Positions 7,030-14,281 of a DNA stretch of 16,729 bases are shown in pieces (position 1 is the first letter of the stretch; each line of letters begins with the position of its first letter). Location: the NCBI GenBank assembly GCA_035625725.1, contig DASPPB010000055.1:1-16729 (forward strand), read 5' to 3'. Below the pieces are notes generated by a model that was not told the DNA's origin, ran no database searches, and worked only from the letters and a program-made list of their open reading frames with translations. Made by a program: the position numbers and the translations under genes. This DNA comes from GJ-E10 sp035625725 (GTDB lineage Bacteria; Pseudomonadota; Gammaproteobacteria; Burkholderiales; Burkholderiaceae_F).

Positions 7030-8064
7030 GGGGCCGCCAGGTCCGGTGGGCTGCCGCGCCCGGGCGGCCGCCGAAGCGGCTGCGGTCCGACGTGCGAGCC
7101 CGCGGCTGCGCGCTACGGCGATGATCTTTGCGGCTACGCGGATGTCGATCTTGCCCAGCTGGCCTCGAATGCCCGCTTCGTCGAAAACGCGGATTCCCTC
7201 GCGCTGAACCCGTTTCGCCAGATCCGCTTCGGTTCCCGCCTCTGCCGCTATCAGGAGTCGAGACAATCCGGAGGCGCGTGCGTGGGCGAGCAAGGAAGAG
7301 ACTCGTTTGGAAGTGACTAGGCCGCGTTCCACGACAAAAGCGTAGGAGCGATCCCGGTCCTTGCGGTGATGGAGCACCAGCTCGATCGGGTGGGCGTCGC
7401 GAAACGGCGTCGTCGCCCGGTAGCCACGGGCCTCGAACCACGCCAGTACCAACTCCCGAACCGGAATTCGGAATTGGTTCTCTGGTGCCGACGCGGCCGG
7501 CTGCGAGGCAGCGTGCGCCGCGGGGGGCGGCGACCCGGTTGCAGCGGCCAAACGATCCGGCGGACGCGCTGGCACCGGGCGAGTCGCTTGCACGGAACTC
7601 GTCGGTTTTCGTGCGGCGTAACCGGTCCGCGGGCTTGGCGTCGAGGATGCGGCCGGCGCATTGGCTTGGGGCGGCGGGACAGGCCGAACCGGCGCTGATG
7701 CCGACGGGCGACTGGTGGAAGCCGGTAGCGCGAAGGTCAAATCGCGCAATCCTTCCGTTATGCCGATATCGGTCGTTGCTTCCAGCTGCCGCCGCGCTGC
7801 GGCGGCCACGGTTTCAGACTCCCCGGCCAACAGCGATTCGATTTCCACTGGGTTGGCCAGTTCCACGGCCTGTTCGATTGGCGCCGGAGGCAAGAAATAG
7901 GAGTCACCGCCCAGTTCAGGGCGCTCCGCCTCCCGGCGCGCGCGCTCGGCGCGCGCCCGTGCCATCTTGCCGCGCTGATGTGCCCACAGCGCGAGGGAGA
8001 GCGCCAGCATCCCCAGGGAGATCCAAAGGACGATACTGTAGCCTTGCAATGTGAGGGAACGCAT
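7009..8064 (-). CDS. Unrecognised membrane-anchored protein with Pro/Ala-rich linker and Mrr-like nuclease-fold domain
   Basis: I do not recognise this 351-residue protein by name. It has a single N-terminal membrane helix at about 9-28 (YSIVLWISLGMLALSLALW). A basic Arg/Ala/Glu segment at about 31-48 suggests the rest is cytoplasmic. A short acidic and alanine-rich part at 60-105 follows, then a low-complexity Pro/Ala/Ser/Arg linker at about 112-195. The compact C-terminal domain at about 198-305 begins with VRELVLAWFEARGYR. It runs through HPIELVLHHRKDRDRSYAFVVER, LAHARASGLSRLLIAAEAGTEA and IRVFDEAGIRGQL. That order of elements resembles the Mrr/restriction-endonuclease-like fold, with FVVER where active enzymes have a (Q/E)xK motif, so catalysis is doubtful. 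The tail is Arg/Ala rich. The gene overlaps ubiK by 21 bases tail to tail and is divergent from comM. The fold assignment is inference. The ATG lacks a strong ribosome binding site. Confidence 0.75.
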   Translation of the reverse strand: MRSLTLQGYSIVLWISLGMLALSLALWAHQRGKMARARAERARREAERPELGGDSYFLPPAPIEQAVELANPVEIESLLAGESETVAAAARRQLEATTDIGITEGLRDLTFALPASTSRPSASAPVRPVPPPQANAPAASSTPSPRTGYAARKPTSSVQATRPVPARPPDRLAAATGSPPPAAHAASQPAASAPENQFRIPVRELVLAWFEARGYRATTPFRDAHPIELVLHHRKDRDRSYAFVVERGLVTSKRVSSLLAHARASGLSRLLIAAEAGTEADLAKRVQREGIRVFDEAGIRGQLGKIDIRVAAKIIAVARSRGLARRTAAASAAARARQPTGPGGPLAAAKF

Positions 8065-8250
8065 GCGGCAGGGTGACCTATTTGGGCAAGTAGCCCCAGC
8101 CCGCTATTGTCCCCCGGCGCCAAGACGCCAATGCGATGGAAAAAGCTCGGCTTTTCGGGTTAACCATTAATCATCGCTAAAATTTGTCGAAACGGCCGAT
8201 ACATCGTACCGCGAGCGTCCCTTGGCACTGTTTTCCCAACGCCCCATCCG
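8065..8250. promoter_or_regulatory. Divergent intergenic region between the Mrr-like gene and comM
   Basis: This 186-base spacer must hold promoters for both divergent genes. The most A+T-rich part is 8158-8185, which starts with the palindrome GGTTAACC (8158-8165) and includes CTAAAATTTG. TAAAAT at 8178-8183 is a plausible -10 for comM, although the -35 position, about 8155-8160, matches poorly. A compact hairpin, AAAAGC (8141-8146), loop TCG, GCTTTT (8150-8155), sits next to it. No purine-rich ribosome binding site precedes the comM ATG. Confidence 0.35.
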
Positions 8251-9780
8251 ATGGCTCTTGCCGTAGTCCACACTCGCGCCCTGTCGGGCATGCTGGCCAC
8301 CGAGGTAACCATCGAGGTCCATCTCGCCAATGGGCCGCCGAACTTTGCGCTCGTCGGGCTGCCCGAGTCGGACGTTCGGGAGGCCCGCGAGCGCATCCAC
8401 GCCGCCTTGCAGAACAGCCGCTTCGAATTTCCGGCGCGCCGCACAACTGTCAACGTCGTCCCCGTAGACCTGCCGAAGGATTCGTTGCGCTTTGACCTTC
8501 CCATTGCCATCGGCATCCTGGCCGCGAGCGGCCAGGTTCCCGCACAGGTACTGGAGAAATTCGAATTCATCGGCGAGCTTTCCCTCTCGGGAGAGTTGCG
8601 GCCGGTGAATGGCACCCTGGCCATGATTTCTGCGGTCGCCAAGACGGCCCGGGAGCGCCAGCCGCGCGGATTCATTATGCCGATGGAAAATGCCGACGAA
8701 GCCGCGCTGGTGGGCGGCGTTGCCATTTACCCGGCCAAGAGCCTGCGCGAGGTTGCCGCTCACCTCGAGTTCGTCGCGGGCAACGCCAAGGGGCAGCAGA
8801 TTGCGGAGCGCTTCGCCCAGGTGCGACTCTCCCCTCCGGCCTATCCCGACTACTTCGACGTAAAGGGCCAGGCGAATGCACGGCGCTCCCTCGAGATCGC
8901 CGCGGTGGGCGGCCACAGCGTGCTGATGGTCGGTCCGCCGGGCAGCGGCAAGACGATGCTCGCACAGCGCTTCGCGGGGCTTATGCCACCCATGAACATC
9001 GAGGAGGCGCTCGAATCGGCTGCCGTGCTCAGTCTTGTCGGAAAATTCGCACCGCAGCGCTGGGCGACACGCGTATTTCGCGCACCCCACCACAGCATTA
9101 GCCCCACGGGTTTTCTGGGCGGCGGACCCAACGCGGCCCCGGGCGAGATCTCGCTTGCGCACAACGGGGTCTTGTTCCTCGATGAACTTCCCGAAATGGA
9201 CCGGCGCGTACTGGAGGTGCTGCGCGAGCCCCTGCAGACGGGAAGAATCACGGTCGCCCGCACGGCGCGCCATGTCGAGTACCCGGCGCACTTTCATTTG
9301 CTGGCGGCGATGAACCCGTGCCCGTGCGGATACCACGGCCACCCGGCGGGCTCTTGTCGCTGCACGCCCGAAATGGTCTCGCGCTATCAGGACCGCATCA
9401 GCGGGCCCGTGCTCGAGCGCATCGACATGCGGGTTGAACTCGAGGCTCTGAGTCCCGAAGAAATCGCAAGTCGGCCCGACGGGGAGCTGAGCCGCTACAT
9501 GGCCGAACGCGTGGCGCGCGCGCGCAAGCTGGCGCTGCAGCGCCAGGGCAAGATCAACGATGAGCTCACCTCCGCGGAAATTGAGCGGGTCTGCCGGCCC
9601 GAGGGCGCGGTGCGGCAACTGCTGCATGCCGCGAGCGCGCGATTGGGCTGGTCGGCCCGCGCCTATCAGCGCGTCTTGAAGGTTGCCCGGTCCATCGCGG
9701 ATCTGGACGCCGCCGAGAGCCTCGACAGCCAACACGTGGCCGAGGCGATCCAGTACCGGCGCTCGTTGCGCGAGACGTAG
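8251..9780 (+). CDS. comM: YifB-family magnesium-chelatase-like AAA+ ATPase, ComM (branch-migration helicase)
   Basis: 509 residues, the normal length for the family. ComM promotes branch migration of incoming single-stranded DNA during natural transformation; many YifB proteins are annotated only as Mg-chelatase-like. The N-terminal ChlI-like domain (about 20-140) contains FALVGLPESDVREARERIHAAL and LPKDSLRFDLPIAIGIL. The AAA+ core has Walker A GPPGSGKT at 228-235 and Walker B VLFLDE at 307-312. A cysteine cluster in NPCPCGYHG and SCRC gives C357, C359, C369 and C371. Conserved arginines lie in SRYQDRISGPVLERID. A C-terminal helical domain runs from about 405 to 500. The ATG at 8251 matches the family N-terminus MALAVVHTRALSG although no ribosome binding site is evident. 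It is convergent with gatB, with only 20 bases between the stops. Confidence 0.95.
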   Translation: MALAVVHTRALSGMLATEVTIEVHLANGPPNFALVGLPESDVREARERIHAALQNSRFEFPARRTTVNVVPVDLPKDSLRFDLPIAIGILAASGQVPAQVLEKFEFIGELSLSGELRPVNGTLAMISAVAKTARERQPRGFIMPMENADEAALVGGVAIYPAKSLREVAAHLEFVAGNAKGQQIAERFAQVRLSPPAYPDYFDVKGQANARRSLEIAAVGGHSVLMVGPPGSGKTMLAQRFAGLMPPMNIEEALESAAVLSLVGKFAPQRWATRVFRAPHHSISPTGFLGGGPNAAPGEISLAHNGVLFLDELPEMDRRVLEVLREPLQTGRITVARTARHVEYPAHFHLLAAMNPCPCGYHGHPAGSCRCTPEMVSRYQDRISGPVLERIDMRVELEALSPEEIASRPDGELSRYMAERVARARKLALQRQGKINDELTSAEIERVCRPEGAVRQLLHAASARLGWSARAYQRVLKVARSIADLDAAESLDSQHVAEAIQYRRSLRET

Positions 9781-9800
9781 GAGCCCGCGCCGCTGCTCGC

Positions 9801-11255
9801 CTAGCGGCCGAGCTTGCGGCGCAGCGTCTCGTTTACTTGCTGCGGATTGGCCTTGCCGCGCGTGGCCTTCATCGCCTGGCCGACGAGCGACTGAAACGCC
9901 TTTTCTTTGCCGCTCCGAAACTCGGCAACCACGGCAGGGTTGGCTGCCAAGACCTCGTCGACCACGCGCTCGATCGTTGCGCTGTCCGAGATCTGCGTCA
10001 AGCCCCGGGCCTCGATGACAGCGTCAACCGACGTGGCCTCGCGCTTCCACAGCAGCGCAAACAAGTCTTTGGCCGTCTTCAGGTTTACCGTTCCGTCGGC
10101 CACGCGCGAAAGCAGGGCCGCGAGCTCGGCGGCCGGTACCGGACAGCGTTCCACATCCACACCGTCGGCATTGAGCGCGGCGCAGACCTCTCCCATGATC
10201 CAGTTGGCGGCCGCTTTCTTGTCTGGGACCGCCTGCGCGACCTGCTCAAAGTACTGTGCCAGTGCGCGACTGGCCGTGAGCGTGGCGGCGTCCTGAACCG
10301 ACAATCCGTAGTGCTGCACCAGGCGCTCGCGCATCGCGCCAGGCAGCTCCGGCATCTGTGCGCGCACGCGCTCGATCCACTGGGGGGACACTTCCAGGGG
10401 AAGCAGGTCCGGATCCGGAAAGTAGCGGTAATCCGCGGCATCCTCCTTGGATCGCATCGAGCGGGTTTGGTCTCGGTCGGGGTCGTAGAGCCGCGTCTCC
10501 TGGACGACGTGGCCGCCATCCTCGATGAGTTCGATCTGGCGGCGTACCTCGTGCTCGATGGCCTGTTGAAGAAATCGGAAACTGTTGAGGTTTTTGATTT
10601 CCACACGGGTGCCCAACGTCTGCGCTCCTGACGGCCGAACCGAGACGTTGGCATCGCACCGGAAGCTTCCCTCCTGCATGTTGCCATCGCACACGCCGAG
10701 CCAGACCACGAGCGCATGCAACGCGCGTGCATAACCAACGGCTTCGGCGCTGGAGCGCATCTCGGGCTCCGATACGATTTCGAGCAGAGGCGTGCCGGCG
10801 CGGTTCAGATCGATGCCCGACATCCCGTGATAGTCCTCGTGCAGCGATTTTCCGGCGTCCTCCTCCAGGTGTGCGCGCGTGAGCTGGACGCTCTTCGAGT
10901 ACGCCTCGCCATCGCGCGGCGTAACCGCAAAGCTTAGCGACCCGCCCTGCACGATCGGGATCTCGTACTGGCTGATCTGATAGCCCTTTGGGAGGTCGGG
11001 GTAGAAATAGTTTTTGCGGGCGAACACGGATCGAGACGCAATGCGCGCGCCCAGGGCAAGCCCCAAGCGGATTGCGCACTCCACCGCCCCGGCGTTGAGC
11101 ACCGGCAAGACGCCCGGAAGCGCCAGATCCACGACGCTGGCCTGCGTGTTGGCCGCGGCACCGAAGGCGGTCGAGGCTCCGGAGAAGATTTTCGATGCGG
11201 TGCGCAACTGGACATGCGTCTCCAGTCCGATGACCGTTTCCCACGCGCTAGACAT
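9801..11255 (-). CDS. gatB: Asp-tRNA(Asn)/Glu-tRNA(Gln) amidotransferase subunit B
   Basis: 484 residues, full length. GatB is the kinase/tRNA-binding subunit that activates the carboxylate of mischarged Asp-tRNA(Asn) or Glu-tRNA(Gln) so that ammonia from GatA can amidate it. Recognisable patterns are WETVIGLETHVQL at the N-terminus, FYPDLPKGYQISQYEIPI, the stretch HEDYHGMSGIDLNRAGTPLLEIVSEPEMRS, and KNLNSFRFLQQAIEHE. The C-terminal helical and YqeY-like tail domain ends in GKANPQQVNETLRRKLGR. It is the last gene of gatC-gatA-gatB. A good ribosome binding site (GGGGAG on the minus strand, about 11259-11264) lies close to the ATG. The gap to gatA is 65 bases. Confidence 0.97.
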   Translation of the reverse strand: MSSAWETVIGLETHVQLRTASKIFSGASTAFGAAANTQASVVDLALPGVLPVLNAGAVECAIRLGLALGARIASRSVFARKNYFYPDLPKGYQISQYEIPIVQGGSLSFAVTPRDGEAYSKSVQLTRAHLEEDAGKSLHEDYHGMSGIDLNRAGTPLLEIVSEPEMRSSAEAVGYARALHALVVWLGVCDGNMQEGSFRCDANVSVRPSGAQTLGTRVEIKNLNSFRFLQQAIEHEVRRQIELIEDGGHVVQETRLYDPDRDQTRSMRSKEDAADYRYFPDPDLLPLEVSPQWIERVRAQMPELPGAMRERLVQHYGLSVQDAATLTASRALAQYFEQVAQAVPDKKAAANWIMGEVCAALNADGVDVERCPVPAAELAALLSRVADGTVNLKTAKDLFALLWKREATSVDAVIEARGLTQISDSATIERVVDEVLAANPAVVAEFRSGKEKAFQSLVGQAMKATRGKANPQQVNETLRRKLGR

Positions 11256-11320
11256 GATCTCCCCGCAGGATGCCTTGGGATCGCGACCGGGGCGACATCG
11301 TGAGTTGCACGGTGCCCGAC

Positions 11321-12781
11321 TCAGTACCCGCGCGGCACCCGGGCGTGCCAGTCGGTAGCCATCTGGTAGCGGTGCGCAACTCCCAGGAGGCGCGCCTCGT
11401 CATAGTGATTGGCCATGAGCTGCAGTCCGATCGGGCGGCCGTGACGCCCGAAGCCGCAGGGGATGCTCATCGCCGGAATGCCGGCAAGGCTGCTGGGCAC
11501 GGTGTAGAGGTCCGCGAGGTACATCGCGACCGGATCCGCGGATTTTTCCCCAAAACCGAAGGCCACCCCACTGGTCACCGGCCCAGCAATAATGTCGCAC
11601 TGTCCGAAGGCACGCTGAAATTCATCGGCGATGACGCGCCGCACGCGCGATGCCTGAAGGTAGTACGCATCGTAGTAACCATGCGACAGCACGTAAGTCC
11701 CGACCAGCACCCGGCGCTTGACCTCGGCGCCGAAGCCCTGGGCGCGGGTCTTGCACATCATGTCGCGCAAGTCCTCATATTGCTTTGCGCGAAACCCGTA
11801 GCGCACGCCGTCATACCTCGACAGGTTGCTCGATGCCTCGGCCGATGCCACCACGTAATAGACGGCAATGCCCAGCGCTGCATTGGGCAGGCTCACGTCG
11901 ACGATGCGCGCACCCAGCGCCTCGTACTGACGCAGCGCGCTACGCACCGCAGCCTCCACCTCCGGCTCGAGGCCCGCGGCGAAGAACTCGGTCGGCACGC
12001 CGATGCGCAGCTCGCGCAGATCGATCTGCAGGTGGCGGGTATAGTCCTCTGCCGGCCGCTCCACACTGGTGGAGTCCTTCGGGTCAAAGCCCAGCATTGC
12101 ATTAAAGACCAAGGCGCAGTCCTGTGCACTGTGCCCCAACAGCCCAGCGGTGTCGAGGCTCGAGGCAAATGCGATCATGCCCCAGCGTGACGGCCGACCG
12201 TAGGTGGGTTTGGCGCCGGTCACGCCGCTGAAGGAGGCCGGTTCGCGGATGGAGCCGCCTGTATCGGTGGCGGTTGCAACGGGCGTCAATCGCGCCGCCA
12301 CGGCCGCGGCCGATCCGCCCGAAGAACCTCCGGGAACCGCGGCGCGGTCCCAGGGGTTGTGTACGTTGCCGTAGGCGCTGTTCTCATTGCTCGAGCCCAT
12401 GGCAAATTCGTCGCAGTTGAGCTTGCCCAGGCAAACCATGCCGGCCCGCGCCAACGCCTCGACCACGGTGGCGTCAAACGGGCTCGTGTATCCCTCCAGA
12501 ATGCGGCTGGCGGCCGTCGTGGGCCAGTCGCGGGTGACAAAAACATCCTTGTGCGCGACGGGTACACCCAGAAGCGCTCCGCTTTCTCCGGCTGCGCGGC
12601 GGGCGTCGGCCGCTCGAGCCTGGGCCAGCGTGCGCTCGGCGCGCACATCGAGAAAGGCATTGAGACCGCGATGTCGCTCGATGCGCTCGAGAAAATGGGT
12701 GGCCAGCTCCACAGCCGAAACGGACCCCCGGCCGAGCAGCGCGCCCAACTCGCTCAGCGTTGCGTGGGCCAGCTCGCTCAC
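11321..12781 (-). CDS. gatA: Asp-tRNA(Asn)/Glu-tRNA(Gln) amidotransferase subunit A
   Basis: 486 residues, full length, amidase-signature family. GatA hydrolyses glutamine and channels ammonia to GatB. The Ser-cisSer-Lys triad is intact: K78 in PVAHKD, S153 in PGGSSGGSAAAVAA and S177 in TDTGGSIREPA, each one position from the residues known in the Staphylococcus aureus enzyme. Other family stretches are GMVCLGKLNCDEFAMGSSNE, KPTYGRPSRWGMIAFASSLD and, near the C-terminus, GIPAMSIPCGFGRHGRPIGLQ. It starts 22 bases after the gatC stop. A GGGAGAA element upstream of the ATG is a plausible ribosome binding site, so this is the middle gene of one operon. Confidence 0.97.
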   Translation of the reverse strand: MSELAHATLSELGALLGRGSVSAVELATHFLERIERHRGLNAFLDVRAERTLAQARAADARRAAGESGALLGVPVAHKDVFVTRDWPTTAASRILEGYTSPFDATVVEALARAGMVCLGKLNCDEFAMGSSNENSAYGNVHNPWDRAAVPGGSSGGSAAAVAARLTPVATATDTGGSIREPASFSGVTGAKPTYGRPSRWGMIAFASSLDTAGLLGHSAQDCALVFNAMLGFDPKDSTSVERPAEDYTRHLQIDLRELRIGVPTEFFAAGLEPEVEAAVRSALRQYEALGARIVDVSLPNAALGIAVYYVVASAEASSNLSRYDGVRYGFRAKQYEDLRDMMCKTRAQGFGAEVKRRVLVGTYVLSHGYYDAYYLQASRVRRVIADEFQRAFGQCDIIAGPVTSGVAFGFGEKSADPVAMYLADLYTVPSSLAGIPAMSIPCGFGRHGRPIGLQLMANHYDEARLLGVAHRYQMATDWHARVPRGY

Positions 12782-12803
12782 CGCTGCGTTCTCCCGGCTG
12801 CGG

Positions 12804-13091
12804 TCATTCGACGACGCGCGGCACGAGAAACAGCCCGTCGCGCTGCGCCGGTGCGTTGGCCATATTGCGCTCCCGATCGGGCAACTCGGTCACCGCATCG
12901 GGTCGCAGCCGCTGCGTGCCGTCCAGGGGATGAGACATGGGCGCAATGCCGGCGGTATCGACGCGTCCGATCTGCTCGATCATCGCCAGAATGTCATTGA
13001 GCTGTTTTGCCGCTTCCTGAGCCTGGGCGTCGGTTATTTCGATGCGCGCCAGGTGGGCGATGCGGTGCACGTCGGCCAGTTTCAGAGACAT
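12804..13091 (-). CDS. gatC: Asp-tRNA(Asn)/Glu-tRNA(Gln) amidotransferase subunit C
   Basis: 95 residues, the usual size. GatC wraps around GatA and GatB and stabilises the trimer. Family patterns are MSLKLADVHRIAHLARIEIT at the start, LNDILAMIEQIGRVDTAGIAPMSHP in the middle, LRPDAVTE, and the conserved end LFLVPRVVE. It is the first gene of gatCAB, divergent from mreB across 69 bases. No Shine-Dalgarno sequence precedes the ATG; instead a -10-like hexamer lies so close that the message may be leaderless. Confidence 0.95.
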   Translation of the reverse strand: MSLKLADVHRIAHLARIEITDAQAQEAAKQLNDILAMIEQIGRVDTAGIAPMSHPLDGTQRLRPDAVTELPDRERNMANAPAQRDGLFLVPRVVE

Positions 13092-13096
13092 AGTCT

Positions 13097-13124
13097 ATTA
13101 TGGCGCACCGGGCTGCAAGGCCAA
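13097..13124 (-). promoter_or_regulatory. Predicted gatCAB promoter giving a leaderless gatC start
   Basis: Read on the minus strand, TTGGCC (13119-13124) and CATAAT (13097-13102) are separated by 16 bases, matching 4 of 6 and 5 of 6 of the housekeeping sigma consensus. The predicted transcription start, seven bases beyond the -10, falls at 13090-13091, which is the beginning of the gatC ATG. The promoter match is seen in the sequence; the start site and leaderless translation are inferred. Confidence 0.5.
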
Positions 13125-13160
13125 CCCTGCCCGGCCCGCAAAACTCGCCTAATTAATCCA

Positions 13161-14204
13161 ATGTTCGGTTTTTTCCGCAGCTTCTTTTCTACTGATCTCG
13201 CCATCGATCTGGGCACCGCCAACACCCTGATCTACGTCCGGGGCAAGGGCATCGTACTCAACGAACCGTCGGTCGTCGCCATTGCGCGCGAGGGCGGTCC
13301 GCACGCCAAGGAAGTGGTGCGCGCGGTCGGTCTGGAGGCCAAAGCGATGCTGGGGCGGGTGCCCGGCAACATCGAGGCCATTCGCCCGATGAAAGATGGC
13401 GTCATTGCCAACTTCACGGTCACCGAGCAGATGCTCAAGCATTTCATCAAGGCCGTGCATCCGTCGAGTCTGCTTGCTCCCAATCCGCGCATCATCATCT
13501 GCGTGCCCTGCGGCTCGACGCAGGTGGAGCGCCGCGCGATCAAAGAGTCGGCCGAGGCAGCCGGCGCAAGCCAGGTGTTCTTGATCGAGGAGCCCATTGC
13601 GGCGGCGCTCGGGTCGGGTTTGCCCGTCTCCGAGGCATCGGGTTCCATGGTCGTGGACATCGGCGGCGGAACGACCGAGGTCGGGGTGATCTCGCTCGGG
13701 GGCATGGTCTACAAGGGTTCAGTGCGCGTCGGTGGCGACAAGTTCGACGAGGCCATCATCAACTACATCCGGCGCAACTACGGCATGCTCATTGGGGAAC
13801 CTACCGCCGAGGCGATCAAAAAGGAAATCGGCTCTGCGTTTCCGGGCTCCGAGGTGCGTGAGATGGAAGTCAAGGGACGCAATCTGTCGGAGGGCATACC
13901 ACGCAGCTTCACGATTTCGAGTAACGAGATCCTCGAAGCGCTGACCGATCCGCTCAACCAGATCGTCTCCGCGGTGAAGATCGCGCTTGAACAAACTCCT
14001 CCGGAGCTCGGCGCCGACATTGCCGAGCGTGGCATGATGCTCACGGGCGGGGGTGCTTTGCTGCGTGATATTGACCGCTTGATGATGGAAGAGACCGGAT
14101 TGCCGGTGATCGTTGCCGAGGATCCGCTCACGTGCGTGGTGCGCGGATGCGGGATCGCGCTCGAGCGCATCGACAAGCTCGGCTCGATGTTTGCCAGCGG
14201 CTGA
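13161..14204 (+). CDS. mreB: Rod-shape-determining actin-like protein MreB
   Basis: 347 residues, the normal length. MreB forms membrane-bound filaments that organise the elongation machinery for lateral peptidoglycan synthesis. The N-terminal MFGFFRSFFS is the membrane-binding amphipathic segment. The actin-fold nucleotide motifs follow: DLGTANTLIY (from residue 16), GVIANFTVTEQML, VPCGSTQVERRAIKESAEAAG, LIEEPIAAALGSGLPV, VVDIGGGTTEVGVISLGG and GMMLTGGGALLRDID. The start at 13161 matches the family N-terminus; the same frame stays open far upstream but that part is antisense to gatA/gatC. The ATG has no purine-rich ribosome binding site and is preceded by A+T-rich TAATTAAT (13150-13157). It heads mreBCD. 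Confidence 0.97.
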   Translation: MFGFFRSFFSTDLAIDLGTANTLIYVRGKGIVLNEPSVVAIAREGGPHAKEVVRAVGLEAKAMLGRVPGNIEAIRPMKDGVIANFTVTEQMLKHFIKAVHPSSLLAPNPRIIICVPCGSTQVERRAIKESAEAAGASQVFLIEEPIAAALGSGLPVSEASGSMVVDIGGGTTEVGVISLGGMVYKGSVRVGGDKFDEAIINYIRRNYGMLIGEPTAEAIKKEIGSAFPGSEVREMEVKGRNLSEGIPRSFTISSNEILEALTDPLNQIVSAVKIALEQTPPELGADIAERGMMLTGGGALLRDIDRLMMEETGLPVIVAEDPLTCVVRGCGIALERIDKLGSMFASG

Positions 14205-14281
14205 GGGAGCAGCTCGTCGATCGGGGCGACGACGCTGTGAATCAGCTCCCAGACTGCACATCCTGAGTACACTGACCACCG
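14205..14281 (+). promoter_or_regulatory. mreB-mreC intergenic region with possible nested hairpin
   Basis: Immediately after the mreB stop, GGGAGC (14205-14210) can pair with GCTCCC (14245-14250). Inside it TCGTCG (14214-14219) can pair with CGACGA (14227-14232) around a seven-base loop. There is no U-run, so it is not a classical terminator. It could slow transcription, protect or direct cleavage of the mreB message, or lower mreC expression relative to mreB. No ribosome binding site is obvious before mreC. Confidence 0.4.

Noticed and set aside
8167..9735. A 522-codon open frame on the minus strand covering nearly all of comM.
   Set aside because: It is the exact shadow of a well-recognised AAA+ gene in G+C-rich DNA. 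Its translation is His/Arg/Gly rich, shows no family pattern and has no ribosome binding site.
9781..9800. GAGC/GCTC inverted repeat between the convergent comM and gatB stops as a terminator.
   Set aside because: The stem is only four base pairs around a ten-base loop and neither strand has a U-run, so it cannot be supported beyond its location.
12387..13160. A 258-codon upstream extension of the mreB reading frame, which would give a 605-residue protein.
   Set aside because: The extension is antisense to gatA and gatC. The conserved MreB N-terminus begins exactly at the ATG at 13161, so this is chance openness rather than a fusion.
14268..14273. TACACT as a -10 element that would give mreC its own near-leaderless promoter.
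   Set aside because: It matches only four of six consensus bases and the -35 position at correct spacing (GCTCCC) does not match at all. Co-transcription with mreB is simpler.
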